Origin: Anaerolineaceae bacterium
Lineage (GTDB): Bacteria > Chloroflexota > Anaerolineae > Anaerolineales > Anaerolineaceae
Length of the DNA stretch: 6,701 bases
Direction: 5' to 3'
NCBI GenBank assembly: GCA_014860845.1
Contig: JACZIY010000650.1
Location: 1-6,701 of the forward strand
The notes beneath the pieces were generated by a model. That model saw only the letters and a list, made by a program, of their open reading frames with translations, did no database searches and was not told the DNA's origin. The position numbers were made by a program, and so were the translations under genes. This document shows, in pieces, positions 1 to 5,773 of the stretch (position 1 is the stretch's first letter; the number at the start of each line of letters is the position of its first letter).

Positions 1-5
1 AACAG

Positions 6-1013
6 CTATCCGACCGCCATCCTGATCAACTTCTCCAAATCCCCCACCGCTTCCAACCCGGCATAATCGCCCTGCCCGTCAAATTCGACTATTCCGGACT
101 TCAAATGAACCAGCCTGACATGAATTGTCGCATTGAGCGTCTCCGCAATCCGTCGACCCATTCCTTCCGGTGTCGGAGCATGCAATAATCCCCCTTCCGC
201 CTGCGTAGCAACGATTTCCAGGCGATGTGTCCGATTGTGCATCAGCCAGCGAACATGCTGATCATCCACCCCTAAACCCAAAATCCGGCTATTAGTATAG
301 GTGGCAAAACGGTGCAATTTCCCATCCTGCCAGAATCCAACTATAAATCCTGCAAAAGCGCTCCTCAACCAGGGAATGATCGCTACTGAAGCTGTCAGGC
401 AGGTATGTGCTTGTTCAAAATGATTGGATTGGATCCACACCCATGCCTGCGGAAAAGCTTTGCCCCAATCTTTCTCGATATACCCACGTCCACCAGCAAA
501 ATCATGGGCTTGACCGTCAACTGTAATCGCACCAATTACCGCATGATCGAATCCCAGTACGCCATGATAACACTCCATCCGTGGTACCCAGGCAAACCAA
601 CCCATCACCCCGGGTGACGTCAACCGCACAGGCCACCCAATAGGATGATCAAATTTCAATTCTCCCAGAACCGTCTGGCTACCATTCTGAATATTTAATA
701 GAATCTGATCCAGCGTAAAATGATTCTCGCCTATACGCAATTCGAAACGATCTGCTGAGGACCAGAACTGATCGATTGGATATCGGTGGTACTCCACCCG
801 ACTGCTGGCTCCTTCCAATACCTGCACAAAGGCATGGCTATCCTTAGCTGTTTTGCCCATGAACACACCCGGGATAAAGGCAAAACGTTGCAAGCCAGTT
901 GAATCGACTACTTTGAAATACCACCCTTCAAAAAACGGAGGCGTCATCACAGTACCATGATACATCTCTGGATAGAGGGTGGTTTTGTAGAAATTGGATA
1001 GTCGCTTAAACAT
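6..1013 (-). CDS. Tocopherol-cyclase-family (VTE1-like) protein
   Basis: The complete 335-residue protein starts with ATG and ends with TAG. It resembles the tocopherol cyclase family, whose plant member VTE1 closes the chromanol ring of vitamin E. The N-terminal signature FFEGWYFK is at residues 27-34. The second family block, YIEKDWGKAFPQAWVWIQSN, is at 178-197 and parallels the plant YSEKNWGGGFP..WFWVQCN block, and the HAPT motif at 278-281 parallels plant RAPT. The protein is shorter than plant VTE1 (about 490 residues) and I see no signal peptide or membrane helix, so it is probably cytosolic or membrane-peripheral. Bacteria of this type are not expected to make tocopherol, so the substrate is unknown; another prenylated quinol or a carotenoid-like lipid is only a guess. 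No Shine-Dalgarno sequence precedes the ATG. It is transcribed divergently from the two-component operon. Family membership is fairly secure; the reaction is not. Confidence 0.85.
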   Translation of the reverse strand: MFKRLSNFYKTTLYPEMYHGTVMTPPFFEGWYFKVVDSTGLQRFAFIPGVFMGKTAKDSHAFVQVLEGASSRVEYHRYPIDQFWSSADRFELRIGENHFTLDQILLNIQNGSQTVLGELKFDHPIGWPVRLTSPGVMGWFAWVPRMECYHGVLGFDHAVIGAITVDGQAHDFAGGRGYIEKDWGKAFPQAWVWIQSNHFEQAHTCLTASVAIIPWLRSAFAGFIVGFWQDGKLHRFATYTNSRILGLGVDDQHVRWLMHNRTHRLEIVATQAEGGLLHAPTPEGMGRRIAETLNATIHVRLVHLKSGIVEFDGQGDYAGLEAVGDLEKLIRMAVG

Positions 1014-1046
1014 GTTATTCAGAGTCTACCGGGTCTGATTGTCGTG

Positions 1047-1060
1047 TACAAAGATTTGTA
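1047..1060. repeat. Inverted repeat TACAAA-GA-TTTGTA upstream of the cyclase-like gene
   Basis: Two perfect 6-bp arms are separated by two bases and centred about 40 bases upstream of the minus-strand start codon. The dyad overlaps the weak -35-like element of that gene (TTGTAC on the minus strand, 1051-1046). The size and position would suit a dimeric repressor. The operator role is inferred from position only. Confidence 0.4.
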
Positions 1061-1173
1061 GAAACATTTACCTGACTTTTTCTAGCAAAACACGTCTTCT
1101 CCAATAATTTTTCTTTGCATAAAACCAAAGGAAAATTCCAAATAATCCTAATAAAATGGCTTAAATAAAATAA

Positions 1174-1185
1174 ATCAAATTTGAT
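1174..1185. repeat. Perfect 12-bp palindrome ATCAAATTTGAT
   Basis: The 12 bases are identical to their own reverse complement. They lie in the AT-rich middle of the divergent region. A palindrome this long could be a dimer-binding operator, but AT-rich sequence produces such palindromes more readily than balanced sequence, so functional confidence is modest. Confidence 0.35.
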
Positions 1186-1192
1186 GTTTTTG

Positions 1193-1230
1193 ATTTCCAA
1201 ATATAAATAATTGTTTTGACATTTGGAAAT
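1193..1230. repeat. 10-bp perfect inverted repeat (ATTTCCAAAT ... ATTTGGAAAT)
   Basis: The left arm (1193-1202) and right arm (1221-1230) are exact reverse complements, separated by an 18-base AT-rich spacer. The right arm overlaps the TTGACA at 1216-1221. There is no T-run directly after either arm, so this is not a standard terminator. It could be a two-site operator with half-sites about 28 bp centre to centre, or a weak hairpin. The arms also belong to the larger symmetric set of TTCCAAA/TTTGGAA heptamers spanning 1136-1287. Confidence 0.5.
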
Positions 1231-1283
1231 GGAATTCCTTCATAACCACTTATCCTCCATCACCAAAGATCATTTTTTCCTTT

Positions 1284-1341
1284 GGAACTCAGGAACTCCT
1301 GAACTTTTTAGCTTAATAGCTCAAGAGCTCATCAGCTTCAC
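1284..1341 (+). repeat. Degenerate 8-bp phased repeat array
   Basis: Seven octamers follow one another with one two-base slip. Three are of the GAACT type: GGAACTCA (1284), GGAACTCC (1292) and TGAACTTT (1300). TT follows at 1308-1309. Four are of the AGCT type: AGCTTAAT (1310), AGCTCAAG (1318), AGCTCATC (1326) and AGCTTCAC (1334). The array ends 39 bases before the response-regulator start codon. The 8-bp register is clear by reading. The units are too short and uneven to be CRISPR or classical iterons, and the function is unknown. Confidence 0.6.
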
Positions 1342-1352
1342 CCCTACCTTTT

Positions 1353-1375
1353 TTGACAATTCTATTGTATAGTAT
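1353..1375 (+). promoter_or_regulatory. Candidate promoter elements for the two-component operon
   Basis: A TATAGT hexamer at 1368-1373 ends seven bases before the ATG at 1381, so transcription would start at or beside the start codon. No Shine-Dalgarno sequence lies between, which fits a leaderless mRNA. A consensus TTGACA at 1353-1358 lies upstream, but the spacing to TATAGT is only 9 bp, too short for a normal -35/-10 pair. The promoter may rely on an activator, or the true -10 may be elsewhere. Confidence 0.4.
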
Positions 1376-1380
1376 CGATC

Positions 1381-2088
1381 ATGGCAAAACAGATCCTGCT
1401 CATTGACGATGATGCCCTCTTGCGGCGTAGCCTGGCTTTCAACCTACAACAAGCCGGGTATGAAACTCGTACAGCAGCCAATGCTGAAGATGGACTCGCA
1501 TCTGCAGATCAACAGAAACCTGATCTGGTGTTGCTGGATATCAACCTGCCCGGTATGGATGGTCTGGATGCATTGAAACAGCTCCACAACCAGATGCAAA
1601 TTCCGGTGATTATGCTCACAGCCAGACGAAGAGAACTGGATGAGGTACTTGGTCTGGAGTTGGGTGCTGATGATTATGTCACCAAACCCTTTGATTTCAA
1701 TGTACTGCTGGCACATGTCAAAGCTGTTTTACGGAGATCACAAATTAGAGAGGAAAGCACAACTCTCTCCTCAGAGATTGTTGAAACTGGCAACCTGTGC
1801 ATAGATCCAGATGCCCACACTGTAGTTTATAAAGGAAGAGAACTGGATCTTTCCCCTCGCGAATTTGACTTGCTCTTCACATTGGCGCGATCTGCCGGGC
1901 AAGTGCTCTCCATTGATGAAATTCTGAACCGCGTTTGGGGCGCTGAATTTATTGGTCAACCCCAGGTAGTGTACGTTCACATCCGTTGGCTGCGTGAGAA
2001 GCTGGAAGATGACCCCAATCAGCCAAAACGCATTTTAACAGTGCGGGGTGTCGGATACAAATACCAGCCAGAGATGCTATCTATATGA
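1381..2088 (+). CDS. OmpR/PhoB-family response regulator
   Basis: This 235-residue cytoplasmic transcription factor is the phosphorylation-controlled partner of the kinase encoded immediately downstream. The receiver domain (about 3-117) has the acidic cluster D9-D11, the phosphoacceptor D53 in LLDINLPGMDG, the switch T80, aromatic Y99 and conserved K102-P103. After a short linker (about 118-135), a winged-helix DNA-binding domain covers about 136-229, with the typical LSPREFDLL, VYVHIRWLREKLED and ILTVRGVGYKY blocks. Length and domain order match the OmpR/PhoB class, which usually binds tandem 11-bp direct repeats. The start MAKQILLIDDD is the natural family start, although no Shine-Dalgarno sequence precedes it. 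The stop overlaps the kinase start (ATGA), implying translational coupling. The regulon cannot be read from the protein; the repeats at 5734-5766 are a candidate target. Confidence 0.95.
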   Translation: MAKQILLIDDDALLRRSLAFNLQQAGYETRTAANAEDGLASADQQKPDLVLLDINLPGMDGLDALKQLHNQMQIPVIMLTARRRELDEVLGLELGADDYVTKPFDFNVLLAHVKAVLRRSQIREESTTLSSEIVETGNLCIDPDAHTVVYKGRELDLSPREFDLLFTLARSAGQVLSIDEILNRVWGAEFIGQPQVVYVHIRWLREKLEDDPNQPKRILTVRGVGYKYQPEMLSI

Positions 2089-3512
2089 AAACCTTACGTT
2101 CCCGGTTGATTTTGAATACACTCATACCTTTATTGGTCATCATTCCAGTAATGGGGATATTAATTACCTATCTCCTGGAAACTCAGGTATTTCTTGGAAA
2201 TTTAACCAACGAATTAACCCGTCAGGCAATTCTGGTAGCTGATACCGCCAGTGCATATATGGAAATATGGGAAGATCCGGTACGAGCTCAGGCATTCGTG
2301 ACACGTGTCAGCCCACGACTAACCGCCAAGGTCATGTTACTCGACCCAGAAGGCCGATTGATTGTCTCCTCCGATCCAGAAGATTCGTTTTTGATCGGTC
2401 AGGTTTTCAATGTACCTGATACAAAGTTGTTATCGGCTAAAGACATTCAAGCTGAGATTACCATGGAAGAACGAAAGGTCACCGATATTATCGTTCCAGT
2501 CTATTCCAGCAGAGATCTCGGATTGATTGGATTTGTGCGATTGGTCAACCCACTGGCAAGTATTTACGAGCGGTCACAAACCTTGCGCCAGGTGATGGTT
2601 TTTGTTCTTGCAGGAGGATTGATGATCGGGTTGCTGCTCAGCTGGTTACTGGCACGTGATCTGGAACGCCCTATGCGGCAGACAACTGATGCAGCCTATC
2701 GGTTGGCAAGTGGTGGTAATCCTCAACCACTTCCAGAAGGCGGATTGGAAGAAACCAAAGTACTTCAGCGCGCTTTTAATACCCTGGTAGAGCGCTTGCA
2801 GACCATGGAAAGCAGCCGAAAACGCTTGCTCGGGAATCTGGTGCACGAGTTGGGACGGCCATTAGGTGCATTGCGATCCGCATCCCAGGCGCTCTTGAGT
2901 GGTGCAGGTGAAGACACACAATTGCGCCAGGAACTGGTGCAGGGAATGGATGACGAATTGGTGCGGTTGCAAGGTTTACTGAATGAACTGGCGCATTTGC
3001 ATGAACAGGTGCTCGGTAGTCTCGATCTTGAAATTCAAACAGTGAACATTTCATCCTGGATTGAATCGCTCCTTCCACCCTGGAAGCGTCTGGCAGAAGA
3101 CAAACACCTTTCCTGGAAAACAGAAGTCCAGGAATCCACGCCCACAGAAACCAATTTCGATCCAGATAGAATAGCGCAGGTGCTTGAGAATTTATTCAGC
3201 AATGCCATCCGCTACACCCCTCCTGGTGGACATATTTCATTGAAAGTTTTGGCGGAAAATGACGGCTGGCAGGTTATTCTGCAGGATGATGGACCTGGTA
3301 TCGACGAAGAAGAAGCGGAACGCATTTTTGAACCTTATCAACGCGGAAAAGCCTCCCAACGCTTACCGGAAGGTATGGGATTGGGTCTTACAATCGCTCG
3401 GGACCTGGTTCAGGCTCACCATGGTTCACTGACTTTTACCAGCAAACCAGGAAAAGGTAGCTGTTTTATCATCTGGCTGCCATTGGATACTCATACTCCT
3501 CCTCAAATATAA
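2085..3512 (+). CDS. Membrane sensor histidine kinase, Cache-like sensor and HAMP
   Basis: This 475-residue kinase overlaps the regulator gene by four bases and is certainly its partner. TM1 lies at about 8-31. An extracytoplasmic domain follows (about 35-165), with VMLLDPEGRLIVSSDPEDSF at 83-102 looking like a single-Cache/PAS fold. TM2 is at about 169-190 and HAMP at about 191-242. The dimerisation/phosphoacceptor domain has the H-box HELGRPLG with H254. The ATPase domain carries the N-box (LENLFSNA, N373 the likely Mg-ATP ligand), G1 (DDGPGI, 401-406), the F-box region (IFEPYQRGK, 414-422) and G2 (GMGLGL, 430-435). All catalytic elements look intact. The odd point is the H-box: the common family form is HELRTPLT, and the E-x-x-T/N phosphatase Thr/Asn is Arg258 here. 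The ligand cannot be deduced. Confidence 0.95.
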   Translation: MKTLRSRLILNTLIPLLVIIPVMGILITYLLETQVFLGNLTNELTRQAILVADTASAYMEIWEDPVRAQAFVTRVSPRLTAKVMLLDPEGRLIVSSDPEDSFLIGQVFNVPDTKLLSAKDIQAEITMEERKVTDIIVPVYSSRDLGLIGFVRLVNPLASIYERSQTLRQVMVFVLAGGLMIGLLLSWLLARDLERPMRQTTDAAYRLASGGNPQPLPEGGLEETKVLQRAFNTLVERLQTMESSRKRLLGNLVHELGRPLGALRSASQALLSGAGEDTQLRQELVQGMDDELVRLQGLLNELAHLHEQVLGSLDLEIQTVNISSWIESLLPPWKRLAEDKHLSWKTEVQESTPTETNFDPDRIAQVLENLFSNAIRYTPPGGHISLKVLAENDGWQVILQDDGPGIDEEEAERIFEPYQRGKASQRLPEGMGLGLTIARDLVQAHHGSLTFTSKPGKGSCFIIWLPLDTHTPPQI

Positions 3513-3567
3513 TTTCTACATCCATCATTCGTTTTTTTCAAAAATTTAATTTCAGGCCTGGTTTTGA

Positions 3568-3596
3568 TTGAAACCCAGACGTGCTTTTGATACAAT
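3568..3596 (+). promoter_or_regulatory. Sigma-70-type promoter for the FAD oxidoreductase gene
   Basis: TTGAAA (3568-3573), a 17-bp spacer and TACAAT (3591-3596) form a near-consensus pair. A TG one base before the -10 (3588-3589) adds an extended -10. Transcription would start near 3603, leaving a leader of about 40 bases before the ATG at 3644. An imperfect inverted repeat CTGG...CCAG (3558-3561/3575-3578) brackets the -35 and might be an operator. I see no intrinsic terminator between the kinase stop at 3512 and this promoter; the T-run at 3532-3538 lacks a GC-rich stem, so read-through from the kinase gene is possible. Confidence 0.7.
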
Positions 3597-3643
3597 ACCT
3601 GAAGATAATTAAAAGTTCCCCAATCATCAGAAAGCGAGTTCTC

Positions 3644-5173
3644 ATGCAAGTGATCATCATTGGTGCTGGTGCTGCTGGCCTTACGAGTGCTTCAGCGTTG
3701 TCGAAAGCGGGTCATTCCGTAAAAGTTTTTGATCCTAACCCGAAACCTGGTGGTGTTTTGCAGGGATGGCAATCTGATGGATTTAACTGGGATTTAGGTC
3801 AGTTATTGGTGGAAGGTTTTGGTAAGAACGAACCTGTCGGCGATGTGTTCGAAGCACTGGGTTGTGCTGATCAAATAAATTTGAGTAAAGATGATCGCCG
3901 ATACGTTTTCCCTGATTTCAGCATCGATAAACCAGCACAGTATCAGGGTCCCAAATGGCGCATGGAATTTCTCAAGCAAAAATTTCCTGAGGATGCCCCC
4001 GGATTGGAACGATATTGGAAAGATTACCTGCGCTTCACCCATTTGATGACAATCGCACGGCAAATGGGAAAAGTTAGCGGTCTTTCATTATTTTGGAAAC
4101 GGTTGCAGCTCTTGTCAACCATGCTACCATTTGCTTCACGAAAGGATTGGAATGCCCAACAAGTGATGGATGACTACTTCAAATCACCACAACTGCAAGC
4201 AGTTTTTATTTCCATTCTGGCGGATTTCTTTACACCACCTACCCAATTTCAAGGTCTGGGAGTGTTTGCCCTCAATCCTGAGCCTTCATTTGATGCTCGA
4301 ATTCCAAAACAACTACAATCTGGAGCTGATCAACTTTATTATTACAGTCTGGTTGGAGGTACAACCAATCTGGTACATTCATTGGTAAAGGTAATTGAAT
4401 CACACAGTGGAAAATTTCATTTGAATGAAAGCGTGTCTCGCATTGTAGTCGAAAATAACCAAGTGAAAGGGGTAGAAAACAGCAAGGGGCAGTTTTATCC
4501 CGCAGATGTTGTTGTTGCCTCTGGTGGAGCCAAAGAAATCTTCTTTGATCTGGTTGGTAAAGAAAAACTTCCGGAGGATTTCTCAAAAAAGGTGGATGAT
4601 CTGCCATTGATGGATTCAGTTTTCATGCTTCACCTCGGTCTGGATTATGATCCATCACCTGTCACAGGTGGTGTGTGCACGTATTATTACCGGACCTATG
4701 ATATTGAAGGCAGTATAAAAGAGAATTTAGAAGGAGTTTACCATCAAGGCAAATATGGCTTTGTGATCCACCAGCCCAGCCTGCGTTCCGACGACATGGC
4801 ACCTGCTGGACATCATTGTTTGACCATTTACACAATTTGTCCGGATAAACTTTCCACTGGTGATTGGCAATCTCAGAAGGAGGATTTTGCAAAACAACTC
4901 CTGTCATTTGCTGAACAATCAATCCCGGGAATACACGACCACATTGTAAAACAGGTGATATTGACGCCACTCGATTTTAAACAGATTACCCACACCAAAC
5001 ATCACGCCTTCGGTGGATTAGCGCCTATCATCGGAAAAACTGGAATCCCCCACGAAACACCGGTGGGAGGACTGTGGTTTGTAGGACATCAAAGTGAGGG
5101 GGGTGGTGGATTAGCGGCTGTCATTCCACAAGCTCACAACACTGCAAAATTGATCCAGGAAAAAGTGGTCTAA
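3644..5173 (+). CDS. FAD-dependent phytoene-desaturase/CrtI-like oxidoreductase
   Basis: This 509-residue flavoprotein belongs to the broad CrtI/CrtISO/RetSat type of oxidoreductases. The N-terminal Rossmann motif GAGAAG (7-12) follows a beta strand beginning at the second residue. An acidic residue (D30) ends the second strand, and the GG pair (36-37) follows. GGTTNLVHSL (238-247) matches the family's GGt..L...L segment. The C-terminal FAD block GGLWFVGHQSEGGGGLAAVI (475-494) is typical. Length matches CrtI enzymes (about 490-510). GTG at 3581 would extend the frame by 21 residues, but that codon lies inside the promoter and upstream of the predicted transcript start, and the Rossmann fold begins right after the ATG. 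Only a weak purine-rich ribosome site (AAAGCGAG) precedes it. No phytoene synthase or other crt gene is visible, so the substrate is open: a carotenoid, retinoid or other polyprenoid is possible. Confidence 0.85.
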   Translation: MQVIIIGAGAAGLTSASALSKAGHSVKVFDPNPKPGGVLQGWQSDGFNWDLGQLLVEGFGKNEPVGDVFEALGCADQINLSKDDRRYVFPDFSIDKPAQYQGPKWRMEFLKQKFPEDAPGLERYWKDYLRFTHLMTIARQMGKVSGLSLFWKRLQLLSTMLPFASRKDWNAQQVMDDYFKSPQLQAVFISILADFFTPPTQFQGLGVFALNPEPSFDARIPKQLQSGADQLYYYSLVGGTTNLVHSLVKVIESHSGKFHLNESVSRIVVENNQVKGVENSKGQFYPADVVVASGGAKEIFFDLVGKEKLPEDFSKKVDDLPLMDSVFMLHLGLDYDPSPVTGGVCTYYYRTYDIEGSIKENLEGVYHQGKYGFVIHQPSLRSDDMAPAGHHCLTIYTICPDKLSTGDWQSQKEDFAKQLLSFAEQSIPGIHDHIVKQVILTPLDFKQITHTKHHAFGGLAPIIGKTGIPHETPVGGLWFVGHQSEGGGGLAAVIPQAHNTAKLIQEKVV

Positions 5174-5193
5174 TCAGATCTTACAAAACTCTT

Positions 5194-5634
5194 TTAATTC
5201 GAATATGGCTTGATGGTTTGCTCATCGATTGAAATCAAACCTGAGTCCAAGATCTTAACTTCAAAGGTATTGATCGTACCACCATATTCAGGCGCGTTCC
5301 ATTCGAGACGATAAGATCCCGGTTCCAGAATTCCTCTCCAGGTAACTAATTGATACAATTCGCCTTTTTTCATAAAAGGATTCTGTGGCATATCTGCTTG
5401 AGCTCGAAGTTCATTATTTTCTTCAAATAGTTGCATTTTTGCATTAAATTCAGGATCTGCGTCAAAATCGTGATCTGGTGAAATTAACTGAAGTGAAATT
5501 TCAAATTCATTATTTGAATTTGTTTTTATTTGTGCTAAAAAATCAATCGTTGCTTTTTTTTGAGATTGATCTTCAGACGTACATCCACTCACAAAAAATA
5601 CCATTATTGTCAATAAAAATATCATTCGTTTCAT
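5194..5634 (-). CDS. Small lipoprotein of unknown function
   Basis: The protein has 146 residues. A classic lipoprotein signal is visible: a basic start (MKRM), a hydrophobic stretch (5-14) and the lipobox VSGC with the lipidated Cys18, so the mature part is anchored outside the cytoplasmic membrane. It is then acidic and polar (19-90). The C-terminal block GSYRLEWNAPEYGGTINTFEV (106-126) alternates aromatic and hydrophobic residues like a small beta-sandwich of the kind seen in BsuPI- or FlgD-Ig-like domains; that resemblance is weak and no family is claimed. A GGAGG six bases upstream fixes the ATG at 5634 rather than the TTG two codons earlier, which abuts the ribosome site. By eye the gene is more AT-rich than its neighbours. 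It is divergent from the protease gene, so the two may share control from the intervening region. Confidence 0.85.
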   Translation of the reverse strand: MKRMIFLLTIMVFFVSGCTSEDQSQKKATIDFLAQIKTNSNNEFEISLQLISPDHDFDADPEFNAKMQLFEENNELRAQADMPQNPFMKKGELYQLVTWRGILEPGSYRLEWNAPEYGGTINTFEVKILDSGLISIDEQTIKPYSN

Positions 5635-5640
5635 AAACAA

Positions 5641-5645
5641 CCTCC
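5641..5645 (-). promoter_or_regulatory. Ribosome binding site GGAGG of the lipoprotein gene
   Basis: Read on the minus strand, GGAGG is followed by TTGTTT and then ATG. The six-base spacing favours the ATG at 5634. The TTG directly adjoining the GGAGG cannot be a sensible start. A CATAAT at 5678-5673 on the minus strand is a possible -10, but no good -35 accompanies it. Confidence 0.8.
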
Positions 5646-5733
5646 AACGGTATCATAATCCATGTGATGGTTATTATGCCTGGTATTCAAAACGATTTTG
5701 CCCTGGTCAGAAGAATAGTTTCCGTGTAAACCA

Positions 5734-5766
5734 TTTCTTAAGCTTTTCTTAAGCTAATCTTGATGT
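5734..5766 (+). promoter_or_regulatory. Three tandem 11-bp repeats, candidate OmpR/PhoB-type operator
   Basis: TTTCTTAAGCT occurs twice without a gap (5734-5744, 5745-5755). The next 11 bases, AATCTTGATGT (5756-5766), keep 6 of 11 positions including the CTT core. This gives CTTAAG-N5-CTTAAG-N5-CTTGAT, one helical turn apart. OmpR/PhoB-family regulators bind head-to-tail to such 11-bp repeats, and CiaR of streptococci uses TTTAAG-N5-TTTAAG, including upstream of htrA. The array ends seven bases before the predicted -35 of the protease gene, a normal activator position. The repeats are directly visible; the binding protein is inferred, with the regulator encoded at 1381-2088 one candidate. Confidence 0.7.
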
Positions 5767-5773
5767 TCCCATA

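Larger units (their letters stand above)
1014..1380. promoter_or_regulatory. Divergent intergenic region, AT-rich, no gene
   Basis: This 367-base stretch separates the divergent cyclase-like gene and response-regulator gene, so it should hold promoters for both. It is strongly AT-rich around 1130-1216. I find no convincing coding sequence. It contains a cluster of dyads: TACAAA-GA-TTTGTA at 1047-1060, ATCAAATTTGAT at 1174-1185, a 10-bp inverted repeat at 1193-1202/1221-1230, and CCAAAG/CTTTGG at 1263-1268/1280-1285. An 8-bp phased array follows at 1284-1341. A TTGACA at 1216-1221 has no good -10 at 16-18 bp. On the minus strand a weak TTGTAC-17 bp-TAGACT pair (1051 down to 1023) would start a nearly leaderless transcript of the cyclase-like gene. 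Confidence 0.6.

Noticed and set aside
1015..1200. A 61-codon minus-strand frame from a TTG start, ending two bases before the cyclase-like ATG
   Set aside because: It lies in the AT-rich intergenic region, has no ribosome site and a rare start codon, and its translation shows no recognisable pattern. A leader peptide cannot be excluded but is unsupported.
1216..1221. A consensus TTGACA as the -35 of the two-component operon
   Set aside because: No acceptable -10 lies 16-18 bp downstream, and it would give a leader over 100 bases long. It may still belong to an unseen or activator-dependent promoter.
1284..1341. The octamer array as a CRISPR or replication-iteron locus
   Set aside because: Units are 8 bp with no spacers, no cas genes or replication initiator are nearby, and the copies are too uneven.
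2776..3078. A 100-codon minus-strand frame inside the kinase gene
   Set aside because: It is antisense to the conserved H-box region of a clearly real kinase. Its translation resembles no family I recognise, and no ribosome site or promoter was noticed.
3532..3538. A T-run after the kinase gene as an intrinsic terminator
   Set aside because: No GC-rich stem precedes it. Only an A/T pairing with the following A-run is possible, which is too weak.
3581..3643. A GTG start giving the oxidoreductase 21 extra N-terminal residues
   Set aside because: The codon lies within the predicted promoter, upstream of the likely transcript start, and the Rossmann beta strand begins right after the ATG at 3644.
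5635..5640. A TTG start two codons upstream for the lipoprotein gene
   Set aside because: It directly abuts the GGAGG with no spacing, while the ATG at 5634 has ideal spacing and gives a normal signal peptide.
5660..5670. A small dyad CCAT-GTG-ATGG upstream of the lipoprotein gene
   Set aside because: Four-base arms are common by chance and no promoter element is clearly associated, so it is not listed as a feature.
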